Source: Oceanobacillus sp. J11TS1 (GTDB lineage Bacteria > Bacillota > Bacilli > Bacillales > Amphibacillaceae). Taken from it: a stretch of DNA of 44,645 nucleotides. The stretch covers positions 1 to 44,645 of the forward strand of contig NZ_BORO01000028.1 in assembly GCF_018333215.1 (NCBI RefSeq). Direction: 5' to 3'. The notes below the pieces were generated by a model. It saw nothing but the letters and a program-made list of their open reading frames with translations. It was not told where the DNA came from and made no database searches. The position numbers and the translations under genes were made by a program. This document shows, piece by piece, positions 35,911 through 43,779 of this stretch (position 1 is the first letter of the stretch; each line of letters begins with the position of its first letter).

Positions 35911-36099
35911 ATGTTAGAACGTGTACAAGAATTAACAAATGAATTGAATACTGCAAAAGAGCAAAAAGAAGTTATTTCAAGGTTTATTGAACAAACAGAA
36001 GATATTCCTCCCATTGTTTTAAAAACATTAAAACAGAAGGTAAGGAGATTAAAAATCACTGTTCAGGATTGTGAACTTAGATTAAAAAATTACGAGTAA
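35911..36099 (+). CDS. small coiled-coil protein, unknown function
   Basis: A 62-residue, highly charged protein that is almost wholly helical with heptad-like spacing of Leu/Val/Ile (LERVQELTNELNTAKEQKEV, then LKTLKQKVRRLKITVQDCEL). There is no membrane segment and no known domain. GAGGAGGG stands upstream of the ATG, so translation is likely. It ends before a terminator that it shares with the convergent YedK-like gene. Confidence 0.6.
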   Translation: MLERVQELTNELNTAKEQKEVISRFIEQTEDIPPIVLKTLKQKVRRLKITVQDCELRLKNYE

Positions 36100-36133
36100 A
36101 CTATGTCGCATTTCGAATAAAAAGGCAAATAGC

Positions 36134-36178
36134 CACAACCCTAACTGATTTTCTGTATTAAATTAGGGTTGTTATTTT
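36134..36178. terminator. bidirectional terminator at the end of the SOS operon
   Basis: ACAACCCTAA pairs with TTAGGGTTGT; TATTTTT follows on the plus strand. The YedK stop codon lies inside the hairpin. Confidence 0.7.
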
Positions 36179-36818
36179 TCGGCGAGTTAACAAGGCTGGA
36201 CACTGCGTAAGCTTCCATCAGGTCCTCGGGTAAAGGTGCCAATAGATCGTTAAGGCGATCCGTATTGGTGATGGATTTATCAAGCCAGGTAGATTCGTAT
36301 TCTGGTTTAATAATAACCGGCATGCGGTCATGGATCTCTTCTACAAGCTTGTTAGGTTTTGTAGTTATAATAGTACAAGAATGAACAGGCTTCCCATCAG
36401 GCGAGCGCCAAGTTTCCCATAAGCCTGCCATTGCAAATAGGTTATCAGATTTAAGTTTTATACGCATTGGGGTCTTAGTCTTATCGTCATGCCGTTTCCA
36501 CTCATAAAACGAGTCAGCAAGGACTAAACAGCGCCTTTGTTTATATGCGTTACGATAGCTAGGTTTTTCTGTCAACGTTTCTGCGCGGGCATTGATCATC
36601 TTGTAGCCGATTTTCATATCTTTTGCCCATGAAGGGATTAAGCCCCAACGGAGGTAGCCTAAACGGCTGTTAGTTCCGTCGTTAATGACTGCTAATACAG
36701 ATTGGGATGGAGCCACATTGTAATTCGGGGTGTACAAGCTTTCGTCGATCATTTGGTCAATGTCAAAACGCTCGATAATTTCATCAAACGTTGCGAAAAG
36801 GGTAAAACGGCCGCACAT
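36141..36818 (-). CDS. SOS response-associated protein YedK/HMCES family
   Basis: A 225-residue SRAP-domain protein. After removal of Met1, C2 (MCGRF) forms a stable thiazolidine link to abasic sites in single-stranded DNA and shields them. Further active-site blocks are PNYNVAPSQ (Asn), DSFYEWKR (Glu) and IHDRMPVI (His). I start it at the ATG at 36818, because family members begin MCGRF and AGGAG stands upstream; a frame starting 13 codons earlier would bury Cys2. It lies four bases after the ligase gene and is the last gene of the SOS operon. Confidence 0.92.
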   Translation of the reverse strand: MCGRFTLFATFDEIIERFDIDQMIDESLYTPNYNVAPSQSVLAVINDGTNSRLGYLRWGLIPSWAKDMKIGYKMINARAETLTEKPSYRNAYKQRRCLVLADSFYEWKRHDDKTKTPMRIKLKSDNLFAMAGLWETWRSPDGKPVHSCTIITTKPNKLVEEIHDRMPVIIKPEYESTWLDKSITNTDRLNDLLAPLPEDLMEAYAVSSLVNSPKNNNPNLIQKIS

Positions 36819-36822
36819 AGGA

Positions 36823-37686
36823 TCACTCCTTAATAATAAATTTTTGAAAACTAGCACTACGCATATAACCTTTTTTACTTAGACATTGGTATTTAACCTC
36901 GCAACTGATAAGGGGATCAAGATAAATATAGTCTTTATCCTCACTGGTTATCAACTGCTTGGAAATTTGGTAAAAGGATTTTCGTTCATTAGGTGGTACA
37001 AATTCAAGTACGCCTTTATAACGGTCATCAGACCCAAGCATTAACCAGCCGAATTTTTGTTTACGAATACCAGCGATTTTGACAGTAGCATACTGATAGT
37101 TTTTGATCTTTAAAAAAGAATTAGTAGGTCGAGCATCCATTGTATAAGTTTTATCTAAATTCTTGGACACTATACCTTCAAGACCAAGTGACTCTACGCT
37201 GTTAAATAGTTCATGACCGTCTGAATACGTTGGGCAAATAGAAATGTAAGGTGTGTTTGTTATCACGGTTTCCAAAGCTGCTAAGCGATCAGCTAGTGGT
37301 TTGTTTAGTAAAGATTCGCCATTTAAAAACAAGATATCAAACGCTGAAAAATGGACGGGCAACAAATCTGTTAATTCTTTTATCTTGCCAGCCCTAGTTG
37401 CTCTAAACCGAGACATCAAACTATCAAAACATGGCTTATTGTCAGAGTCAAAGCAAATCATTTCTCCATCTAATATGCAGTTTGAAACGGGAAATTGTAG
37501 ATTTTGTAATTCGGGATATTTATAAGTCACCTCATTGCCGTGACGAGTGTATATCATAATAGCTCCATCATTAAAGTGTAGCAAGGCTCTATGACCATCT
37601 AGTTTTAATTGATGAATGTAGTTTGCTTTAACTGGAATATAATCGCTAGGGTGTACGAGCATTGGTTTAATGGCTGTAAATAACAT
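36823..37686 (-). CDS. ATP-dependent DNA ligase (LigB/YoqV-like)
   Basis: A 287-residue covalent nucleotidyltransferase with the ligase motif KLDGHR; K28 is the AMP-accepting lysine. Further motifs are LDGEMICFD (motif III), FSAFDILFLNGE, EGIVSK (motif IV) and FLKIKNYQYATVKIAG (motif V). The length fits the small phage-type ligases of the SP-beta YoqV kind and the ligase part of LigD. No Ku gene is nearby. GGAGGG stands before the ATG. A 176-base gap separates it from the YolD-like gene and contains a small CTTATGG/CCATAAG hairpin, so it may have its own promoter. Part of the gene is duplicated at 31807-32015. Confidence 0.88.
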   Translation of the reverse strand: MLFTAIKPMLVHPSDYIPVKANYIHQLKLDGHRALLHFNDGAIMIYTRHGNEVTYKYPELQNLQFPVSNCILDGEMICFDSDNKPCFDSLMSRFRATRAGKIKELTDLLPVHFSAFDILFLNGESLLNKPLADRLAALETVITNTPYISICPTYSDGHELFNSVESLGLEGIVSKNLDKTYTMDARPTNSFLKIKNYQYATVKIAGIRKQKFGWLMLGSDDRYKGVLEFVPPNERKSFYQISKQLITSEDKDYIYLDPLISCEVKYQCLSKKGYMRSASFQKFIIKE

Positions 37687-37862
37687 ATAAAACCCTCCAT
37701 ATTCAATTTTAACATCATAATAGTATTGGTTGAATGGAAGGTTTCAGGGAAAGTAGCCAGAAAAAGGCATACTTATGGCTATATATCGAACCATAAGCTT
37801 GCCATGTAATGATAGGATATAGGGTTTATCACAGACAACTATGAAGTGGTTTTGTGTCATCT

Positions 37863-38213
37863 TCAGTCCATAGTCTCTACTCCTGCAATTTCATCAAGAT
37901 TTATATAAACTACATCAATCTCATCTAAATCGATTCGTATTTTTTTTAGTTGAGGATCGACACTGTGAATCCAACCAATCATATCTCGAAAAAAACCGTC
38001 GCTCCAAACGGTAATTCTTACCTTTCTATTATTAGCTCTAGCTTCCTGAATGATCAGAGAATACTCTTCCCATTGCTGTTCGTCAATGGTCGGTTTTTTA
38101 TCTTTTGTAGCATCAAATCTTGAAGCGTTTAGCGCCGAGACGTGTTCGGGTAGCATCATTCTACTGGACTCCCAGCGTAGGTTGTGACCTTTAGTTAATT
38201 TATTAATCGCCAT
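37863..38213 (-). CDS. YolD-like protein
   Basis: A 116-residue protein of the YolD-like family: RWESSRMMLPEHVSALNASR in the N-terminal half, and a beta-rich C-terminal half (RKVRITVWSDGFFRDMIGWI, IDLDEIDVVYINLDEIAGV). YolD proteins are typically encoded directly after UvrX/DinB-type polymerases in Bacillus, and they are suspected polymerase partners. The start codon overlaps the polymerase stop by one base, so translation is coupled. Confidence 0.85.
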   Translation of the reverse strand: MAINKLTKGHNLRWESSRMMLPEHVSALNASRFDATKDKKPTIDEQQWEEYSLIIQEARANNRKVRITVWSDGFFRDMIGWIHSVDPQLKKIRIDLDEIDVVYINLDEIAGVETMD

Positions 38214-39439
38214 TATTTATAATGCCCTCCAATCTTAGCAGTACGTTCAGCCGCCTGACCTGCACCTGTAAGAGAAGAAGCTCTATATAAAGCTGCATGA
38301 CCATACTTATTCCAAATGGCATCAATCGCTTCATTTAGATGTTCTTTATGCAAATAGTTGTCAAACAAGTCCAGTTGATAATTGTTGGATATTTCTAGGT
38401 TTGACAGGCTTACTCCTAAACTCCTTATGGGTTCACGGTCCCAAAATTGTTTTAAGAGTTTAAAGGCAGCGTTAAAAATATCTAAATCGTAATTAGTGGG
38501 AAACGGCAGTGTGACTTGCCTATGAAACCCTGTGGGGTAATCAAAATTAGCCCCACGAACTCCGCACGACACAGTGACCCCCATATATCCTTTTAATCTA
38601 CAACGCCTAGCTACTTCTGTGCAAAGCTCTAATAACACGACCTTAATCTCGTTTAGATTTTTGTAATCCCTTGGCAATGTCATTTGATGCCCAACTGCTT
38701 TTTGCTTGTCGTGAGTCGTAACAGTGACGGGCGAATAATCTATCCCGTTGGCTGTTTGCCATAGCACTTCTCCATTTACACCCCAGCGTTTTATCAAATA
38801 TTTAACAGGGTATTTAGCTAGGGCTCCTATCGTATAAATGCCCATCCCATGTAAATGTCTCTGCATTTTATTGCCGACACCAAACATACTCCCAACAGAA
38901 AGCTTCCAAAGCTCTTCGATATTGCTCTGATCAAGCCGAAAAATGCCGTCCTTATTTTTCTTTGCAAAATTATCGCAAGCCATCTTGGACAAGATTTTAT
39001 TCGGCCCAATCCCTACTCTGGCATATATTCCAGTGTCATGCATAATTTTAGATTGTAATCTTTTAGCGATTTCAAATTGATTACCGAATAGTCTTTGACT
39101 TCCTGACACATCCATAAATTGTTCGTCAATGCTAAACGGCTCAACAATAGGTGTAAACTGTTCCATGATTTTGCTTATTTGCACAGAAACATCTATATAT
39201 AATTGCATGTGTGGACGGACTACTTGGACCTCGGGACATTTAATTAAAGCAGAACCTAATGTCTCAGCGGTAGTGATCCCCTTTCTCTTAGCTAACGGAC
39301 AAGCAGCAAGTACGATCCCACTTCTTCTTTTCGGATCTCCGGCTACGATTACAGGTTTATCTTGTAAAGATTTATCCCTCGCCTTTTCAACCGAAGCATA
39401 AAAGGATTGCATGTCAACGAGAAAAATTATTTTCTCCAT
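38213..39439 (-). CDS. Y-family DNA polymerase (UvrX/YqjW-like)
   Basis: A 408-residue translesion polymerase. The catalytic metal ligands are D9 in FLVDMQSFYASVE and D105/E106 in FSIDEQFMDV. The steric-gate region YASVE and the little-finger domain (GHQMTLPRDYKNLNEIKVVL) follow. QLDLFD near residue 355 is a beta-clamp binding motif. Enzymes of this type copy damaged DNA with low fidelity. The start overlaps the preceding WYL-like gene as ATGA, and the operon carries two LexA-like boxes, so SOS induction is expected. Length is normal. Confidence 0.95.
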   Translation of the reverse strand: MEKIIFLVDMQSFYASVEKARDKSLQDKPVIVAGDPKRRSGIVLAACPLAKRKGITTAETLGSALIKCPEVQVVRPHMQLYIDVSVQISKIMEQFTPIVEPFSIDEQFMDVSGSQRLFGNQFEIAKRLQSKIMHDTGIYARVGIGPNKILSKMACDNFAKKNKDGIFRLDQSNIEELWKLSVGSMFGVGNKMQRHLHGMGIYTIGALAKYPVKYLIKRWGVNGEVLWQTANGIDYSPVTVTTHDKQKAVGHQMTLPRDYKNLNEIKVVLLELCTEVARRCRLKGYMGVTVSCGVRGANFDYPTGFHRQVTLPFPTNYDLDIFNAAFKLLKQFWDREPIRSLGVSLSNLEISNNYQLDLFDNYLHKEHLNEAIDAIWNKYGHAALYRASSLTGAGQAAERTAKIGGHYK

Positions 39440-39654
39440 CAGCTAACTCTCCCTTGCTTTATGGATCCTACCGATAAAATATTGGATAACTTAAATTGTC
39501 TGAATTGGCACTTAGTATAGCAATAGGCTTTTACCGTTGTTTGGGATATGGCTAATACCTCAATTGTGCGCTGGCTTATTTGATGGTCATTGTCAATATA
39601 AATGATCTGTATAGGAGTTTTATTGTCACATGCTCTTTTTATAAAATTAATCAC
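39439..39654 (-). CDS. stand-alone mini-WYL-domain-like protein
   Basis: About 71 residues, starting at GTG (39654) behind GGAG. It contains IQIIYIDNDHQISQRTIEVL and then VKAYCYTKCQFRQFKLSNIL, the strand pattern of WYL domains (IxYxD..., R-x-I-x-P/V, AYC...R-x-F-x-L-x-R-I). WYL domains sense nucleic acids or nucleotides and regulate DNA-damage and defence genes. It has no DNA-binding domain. The alternative start at 39672 or 39720 would place the LexA-like boxes inside the gene. It is the first gene of the SOS operon. Confidence 0.65.
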   Translation of the reverse strand: MINFIKRACDNKTPIQIIYIDNDHQISQRTIEVLAISQTTVKAYCYTKCQFRQFKLSNILSVGSIKQGRVS

Positions 39655-39665
39655 ATTAATCGCTC

Positions 39666-39712
39666 CGAACATTTGTTTTGTATAATTTATATTATATACA
39701 AACGTTCGTTCT
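39666..39712 (-). promoter_or_regulatory. two LexA-like boxes and promoter of the SOS operon
   Basis: CGAACATTTGTTTT (39666-39679) and CAAACGTTCGTTCT (39699-39712) both match the Bacillus LexA/DinR consensus CGAACRNRYGTTYC with a few changes. An AT-rich minus-strand -10 candidate (TATATAAT, near 39689-39696) lies between them. Confidence 0.7.
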
Positions 39713-39818
39713 TTATACAAAGGAAAAATATTCTATTGACATAGTTTTTTTAGACTTAGACAAAAAGAAAACAAAGGAAGAATTAAGATTCCGAGGGTAT
39801 TGCGATATTGAAAATAAA

Positions 39819-39847
39819 TGTATTTAATCTTTATCAGATGGTATAAT
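39819..39847 (+). promoter_or_regulatory. promoter candidate of the type I toxin
   Basis: TATAAT (39842-39847) with the weak -35 TGTATT (39819-39824) at 17-base spacing, 66 bases before the toxin start. Confidence 0.45.
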
Positions 39848-39885
39848 TAGAGGACAATAGCATATTGGTTAACTCATGGGTGGTT

Positions 39886-39911
39886 GGCGCACCCCGAAAG
39901 GGGGTGATGCC
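39886..39911 (+). promoter_or_regulatory. hairpin sequestering the toxin ribosome-binding site
   Basis: GGC-G-CACCCC pairs with GGGGGTG-A-TGCC around a GAAA tetraloop. The paired GGGGGTG is the only ribosome-binding site of the toxin ATG at 39913. This would hold translation low until the RNA is opened or processed, as in several Bacillus type I toxins. Confidence 0.7.
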
Positions 39912-39912
39912 G

Positions 39913-39999
39913 ATGACAGTTGCAGAAGGATTGATGCTTATGATTAGTTTCGGAGCGTTAATTGTTGCGATTATGTCAGATAAAAATAACAAAAAATAA
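39913..39999 (+). CDS. holin-like type I toxin peptide (28 aa)
   Basis: The 28-residue peptide begins MTVAEGLMLMISFGALIVAI and ends SDKNNKK: a short acidic start, a single membrane helix and a basic tail. This is the form of the putative holin-like toxins of Bacillus and Enterococcus (TxpA/BsrG-like), usually opening with MTVYE-L-LMI-FG. Such peptides damage the membrane when made. The ATG follows AAAGGGGGTG, which is locked in a hairpin. A convergent antisense RNA overlaps the 3' part of the message. The 5'-ATGCCG six bases earlier is an alternative start. Confidence 0.8.
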   Translation: MTVAEGLMLMISFGALIVAIMSDKNNKK

Positions 40000-40139
40000 A
40001 ACCCACCCTTGAGTTAGCGGCTCATTAATAGGGTGGAATATCCTTAAGTGCCAGCCCCCTTGAAGGGAACCAAGCTATTGTATAGGCTGAAGGTGTTAGC
40101 GCACCTTCAGTCGTTTTTAATGTATTCATTTCTAATTAC
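39990..40139 (-). ncRNA. antisense antitoxin RNA candidate
   Basis: A minus-strand TATAAT (40145-40140) with upstream TTTTCT could start an RNA near 40133. It would end at a terminator made by CCACCCT/AGGGTGG (arms at 40030-40036 and 40002-40008), followed by GTTTTATTTTTT. The RNA would be complementary to the whole 3' untranslated region of the toxin message and the last few toxin codons. This convergent 3' overlap is the arrangement of TxpA/RatA and BsrG/SR4. Confidence 0.65.
40087..40118 (+). terminator. terminator of the toxin mRNA
   Basis: CTGAAGGTG (40087-40095) pairs with CACCTTCAG (40102-40110), followed by TCGTTTTT. Confidence 0.88.
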
Positions 40140-40187
40140 ATTATACCCTTTTATATAAAAAAAGAAAACATAAGTTGATTAAGTTGT

Positions 40188-40391
40188 TTAAAAAGCACAC
40201 GTTTGTGTATAGTTGATCTTATGGTTTCTAGTTTTATTTTTTAAGTTGTTTTGATTTTGATAGATGGTAATGAGTTCGTCTAGCTTTTGACTACAACGTA
40301 GGGTGTCATAGCTATTTAAGCTAGTTAGCCTTGCAATTTGGATCAATTCCTTTTTCAGTTGATTGATCCTACGCTTCTGTAGCCTAAACAA
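40188..40391 (-). CDS. Spo0E-like aspartyl-phosphate phosphatase (second copy)
   Basis: Up to 67 residues, with helix 1 (QLKKELIQIARLTSLNS) and the family signature SQKLDELITIYQ. It matches the 18086-18238 protein in layout (LNSxx..L..SxxLDELI), with a longer basic tail. Spo0E-type proteins dephosphorylate Spo0A~P. The start is a TTG at 40391 with a distant AAGGG upstream, so it is less certain than the family call. It sits in the accessory part of the window, next to the toxin module. Confidence 0.72.
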   Translation of the reverse strand: MFRLQKRRINQLKKELIQIARLTSLNSYDTLRCSQKLDELITIYQNQNNLKNKTRNHKINYTQTCAF

Positions 40392-40457
40392 ATTAATGAA
40401 GGACCCTTACAAAAAAATCATGCACGTATTGTAAACTTTATTCGAATAGTTAATATG

Positions 40458-40506
40458 ATACCCCTAAACAATATATACCAAGTATGTATTGTTTAGGGGT
40501 ATTTTT
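40458..40506. terminator. strong hairpin terminator upstream of the ABC exporter operon
   Basis: ATACCCCTAAACAATATATA pairs with TATGTATTGTTTAGGGGTAT with one or two mismatches, followed by TTTTT. The loop region (ATATATACCAAGTATGTAT) resembles the PadR-type palindrome at 40570, so it may also be an operator. Confidence 0.75.
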
Positions 40507-40569
40507 GAATTCAGAAAATACGATTTGTATTATTTTAAAGTGTATTTAGACTTGTGTTTTGATTTTTTT

Positions 40570-40590
40570 ATTATATACTTAGTATATAAT
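40570..40590 (+). promoter_or_regulatory. palindromic PadR operator candidate in the exporter promoter
   Basis: ATTATATACT and AGTATATAAT form a perfect 10-base inverted repeat around one T, overlapping a TATAAT -10 element. It lies 30 bases before the ABC gene. The PadR regulator encoded at the end of this operon is the likely binder. Confidence 0.6.
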
Positions 40591-40619
40591 AAAATGAGTG
40601 AAGAACGGGAGGAAATAAT

Positions 40620-41339
40620 ATGATTAAAATTAGTAATTTAAATAAGGAATTTTTGCAGGGTCAAGAAAAAACTCAAGTGTTGAAAGGTGTTGATTTGGAC
40701 GTTAGGGAAGGAGAGTTCGTGGCTATAATGGGGCCAAGTGGTTCTGGAAAAAGTACATTACTCCAACTTTTAGGTGGTCTCGATATACCTACTAAAGGAG
40801 ATATATTAATAAACCAGAGTTATTTAAATAATATGACGGAAAAAGAAAGAACGATATTCCGTAGGAAGTACATAGGTTTTATTTTCCAAAATTACCAGCT
40901 ACTACCTACATTAACTGTAGAAGAAAATATAGCTTTTCCTCTTCATGCAGATGGCAATTTAACTAAAGAAAGAAATCAACAAATTTTAGAATTACTCGAT
41001 TCCGTTGGATTGAACGGGCTTGGTCGGAAACGAGCGAATTTGCTTAGTGGTGGTCAACAACAAAGAGTAGCTATAGCCAGGGCGCTGGTCAATAATCCTT
41101 CCGTTTTATTAGCTGATGAACCAACAGGAAATTTAGATAGAAATAAAGCCGAAGAAATTCTTGGATTAATATCAAGATTCAACCGAGAAAACAATCAAAC
41201 AATCATAATGGTTACGCATGACATTTTCGCAGCTGGATTTGCGGATCGAATTATTCTTTTTAAAGATGGAGTTATTGATCAAGTGATTTCTAGAAAGGAT
41301 GATGATTATGCTGAATATGTGGCGAATTTCATGGCGTAA
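40620..41339 (+). CDS. ABC transporter ATP-binding protein (LolD/MacB/BceA type)
   Basis: A 239-residue ATPase with Walker A GPSGSGKST, Q-loop in FIFQNYQLLPTLTV, signature LSGGQQQRVAIARAL, Walker B VLLADEPTGNLD and the H-loop in MVTHD. This subclass works with FtsX-type permeases to move peptides, lipoproteins or antibiotics. GGGAGGAAA stands before the ATG. The end overlaps the permease start by about 30 bases, so the two are a unit. Confidence 0.95.
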   Translation: MIKISNLNKEFLQGQEKTQVLKGVDLDVREGEFVAIMGPSGSGKSTLLQLLGGLDIPTKGDILINQSYLNNMTEKERTIFRRKYIGFIFQNYQLLPTLTVEENIAFPLHADGNLTKERNQQILELLDSVGLNGLGRKRANLLSGGQQQRVAIARALVNNPSVLLADEPTGNLDRNKAEEILGLISRFNRENNQTIIMVTHDIFAAGFADRIILFKDGVIDQVISRKDDDYAEYVANFMA

Positions 41340-43773
41340 CATAACAAAAAATAAAAAAAGATTTTTTATTTCACTGCTTGGGATTATCTTAGGCATATCT
41401 TTTGTAACATCTATGCTTGTTGCAGACAAAACAACAAATGATGTTTTCAATTATTATGAACAAATGTATGTGGCTAATGCGGATTACTGGATTCTAAGTG
41501 ATAAACATACATTATCTGAAGATTCTGTTTCGTCGGTTTCGACTAGTTCAGCTGTTATGGAAACATTGCTCGCTCTTGATAAACAAGCTTTCTTTGAACT
41601 TGAGGGCGATAAATCTCTTAATCAAAGATCAGTACGAATCACGGGCGTGAATGATCAAAATAGTCCTTTACTAAAACTTCCCGTGATTGAAGGTAGTTTA
41701 GATAATGAAGGGTTGGTAATACCAGAAGTCGTTGCAAATCTGTTAAATAAAAAGGTAGGAGATACAATTCGGTTTGCCGATTTGGGAGAAGCCAAGGTTT
41801 CCGCCATTGTTGAATATACACAGCTGCTTGCAAGCCCCAGTGACTGGGAAGGTGCTGAATCGACCAGCTTTCGCGTTATGGCACCACTTGATTTGTTAAG
41901 AGAGTGGACGGGTATGGATAACGAGCTTTCATATTTACGATTTCAAACAAATGAAGACGGGCAGCAACTCTTTCAATCTCTCCAGAAAGAATTTCTTCAT
42001 TCAAATGTATATGTACAGCCAGTTGTCGCAGATGATCAACAAAGTAACGACATCGGGGGACTGTATACATTCTTTTACTTAATTGCTGGGTTATCTATGT
42101 TTATCAGTGGTTTCATTGTTTTTAATATGATTTATACAAGTGTTATGGAGAGGAAAAAGGAATTTGCGATAATGAAGAGTTTTGGTTATCTGCAAAGTTC
42201 TGTTTCCAGACTTATTTTTATAGATGTCATACTTTTAGCATTAATAGGTACAGCAATTGGGGTACCCATAGGAATTTGGCTCGGAGATATGTTTATGCAA
42301 ACTTTGCTTAGCGTATTTGAGTTTGACATGGTTTACACGTTAAATTGGAAAATACCGGCATTAACAGCCGTAGTAATTGGAATTCTATTTCCTGTTGTTT
42401 TTTCTTTATTTCCTATTTACAATGCGGGAAAAACTTCGGTGTTATTGACATTAAAAAAGGCAAATCAAACGCATTCATCAACGAGGCAACATATAATCAG
42501 AGCCATTGTGGGAGTTGGTTTGCTTTCTTTTGTATTTATTGATCATCCTGTCTCTTATTTAGCTATTTTAGCAAGCATTATTCTGTTGTTCCCATTACTG
42601 TTACTAGGTCTGAGTCGGATATTTAAACCTATTTTGAAGATAGTTTTCGGCTACTCTGGAAATATGGCAGCCCGAAATCTCACACAACAATTAAATCGAA
42701 ATGCCAATACTTCCGCTATTCTTGCCGTCGGGATAGCAGTAATATTATTACTGAGTGCGGTTATAGAAACTGCTCCCGAAGGATATGAAAACGAAATTAG
42801 GAATACGTATGGGGGAGATCTAAGAGTTACTTCAGAAGCGCCTTGGTCTAATGAGGATATAGCAACTCTGCGATCTTATGAGTCTGTTTCAAATGTTGAG
42901 CCTTTTACGGAAGCTAAGCCAATTACATGGGAAACAATCGATGGTAAGAAGAGGCAGTTTTCCATCTTTGCTGTAGATAAAGAGGGACCAACCTTGTTTG
43001 AGGACCCTGAAAGAGATGAATTATATAAAGAATTAAAGAAGGAACCATCTATTCTTCTTGGCAAACGGGCTTTTGATGAATGGGGTGGAGATGTTGGGGG
43101 ATATATTCACATAAATGCCCCTTCTGGTGTACAACAACTTAAAGTCATTGAAGTTGTGAATACATCGCATTATTCAGGCTATGTCGCATTTATGGATGAA
43201 AGTTATCTAAATAATGAATTTGGCTGGGCGAATAGTTTTGACATGCTACTAACTTTAAATGACGGATATACTGGTGAACAATTACGGGATCAGTTATGGC
43301 AAGATTTTAGCAAACATCTCTCAAAAGTTGAAACTGTAGAAGAAGCAATCAAATCAACTACTTCTGCATTATCTGGCATGAACGAGTTAATTTTAACCAT
43401 GTTAGTTTTAATCGTGGGGCTAGCTAGTATTGGTACAGCTAATACTTTATTAATGAATACTTTGGAGCGCAACTCCGAGATAGGAACAATGCGAGCACTT
43501 GGTTTTACTAAACAGCAAGTTAGAAAAATGATAATTGGAGAAGGTCTACTTATAGGATTGTCAGGAGTTATTGGAGGTATAGCATCAGGAATGATATTAG
43601 TTTATGTCACCAGCCAATCTAAACTTCTTGGAGGGTTTATATCTTTTCAAATACCTTTAGGAAATATTATACTGGCGCTGATTGCTGGTGTTTCTCTAAG
43701 TCTCTTTGCTTCTTGGATTTCTAGTACTACGGCTAGTAAAATAAATATTATATCATCACTCAAAGAAGGTTAA
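41308..43773 (+). CDS. FtsX-family ABC transporter permease
   Basis: About 821 residues. The first membrane helix is FFISLLGIILGISFVTSMLV. A large extracytoplasmic domain follows (to about residue 250), then three helices with an FtsX domain (VMERKKEFAIMKSFGYLQSS). A second extracytoplasmic domain and a second FtsX domain (NTLERNSEIGTMRALGFTKQ) close the protein. This doubled layout is that of large permeases exporting antimicrobial peptides or lipid-linked substrates. I prefer the ATG at 41308, nine bases after AAAGGA, to the ATG at 41299. The substrate is unknown. Confidence 0.9.
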   Translation: MLNMWRISWRNITKNKKRFFISLLGIILGISFVTSMLVADKTTNDVFNYYEQMYVANADYWILSDKHTLSEDSVSSVSTSSAVMETLLALDKQAFFELEGDKSLNQRSVRITGVNDQNSPLLKLPVIEGSLDNEGLVIPEVVANLLNKKVGDTIRFADLGEAKVSAIVEYTQLLASPSDWEGAESTSFRVMAPLDLLREWTGMDNELSYLRFQTNEDGQQLFQSLQKEFLHSNVYVQPVVADDQQSNDIGGLYTFFYLIAGLSMFISGFIVFNMIYTSVMERKKEFAIMKSFGYLQSSVSRLIFIDVILLALIGTAIGVPIGIWLGDMFMQTLLSVFEFDMVYTLNWKIPALTAVVIGILFPVVFSLFPIYNAGKTSVLLTLKKANQTHSSTRQHIIRAIVGVGLLSFVFIDHPVSYLAILASIILLFPLLLLGLSRIFKPILKIVFGYSGNMAARNLTQQLNRNANTSAILAVGIAVILLLSAVIETAPEGYENEIRNTYGGDLRVTSEAPWSNEDIATLRSYESVSNVEPFTEAKPITWETIDGKKRQFSIFAVDKEGPTLFEDPERDELYKELKKEPSILLGKRAFDEWGGDVGGYIHINAPSGVQQLKVIEVVNTSHYSGYVAFMDESYLNNEFGWANSFDMLLTLNDGYTGEQLRDQLWQDFSKHLSKVETVEEAIKSTTSALSGMNELILTMLVLIVGLASIGTANTLLMNTLERNSEIGTMRALGFTKQQVRKMIIGEGLLIGLSGVIGGIASGMILVYVTSQSKLLGGFISFQIPLGNIILALIAGVSLSLFASWISSTTASKINIISSLKEG

Positions 43774-43779
43774 GTAATT

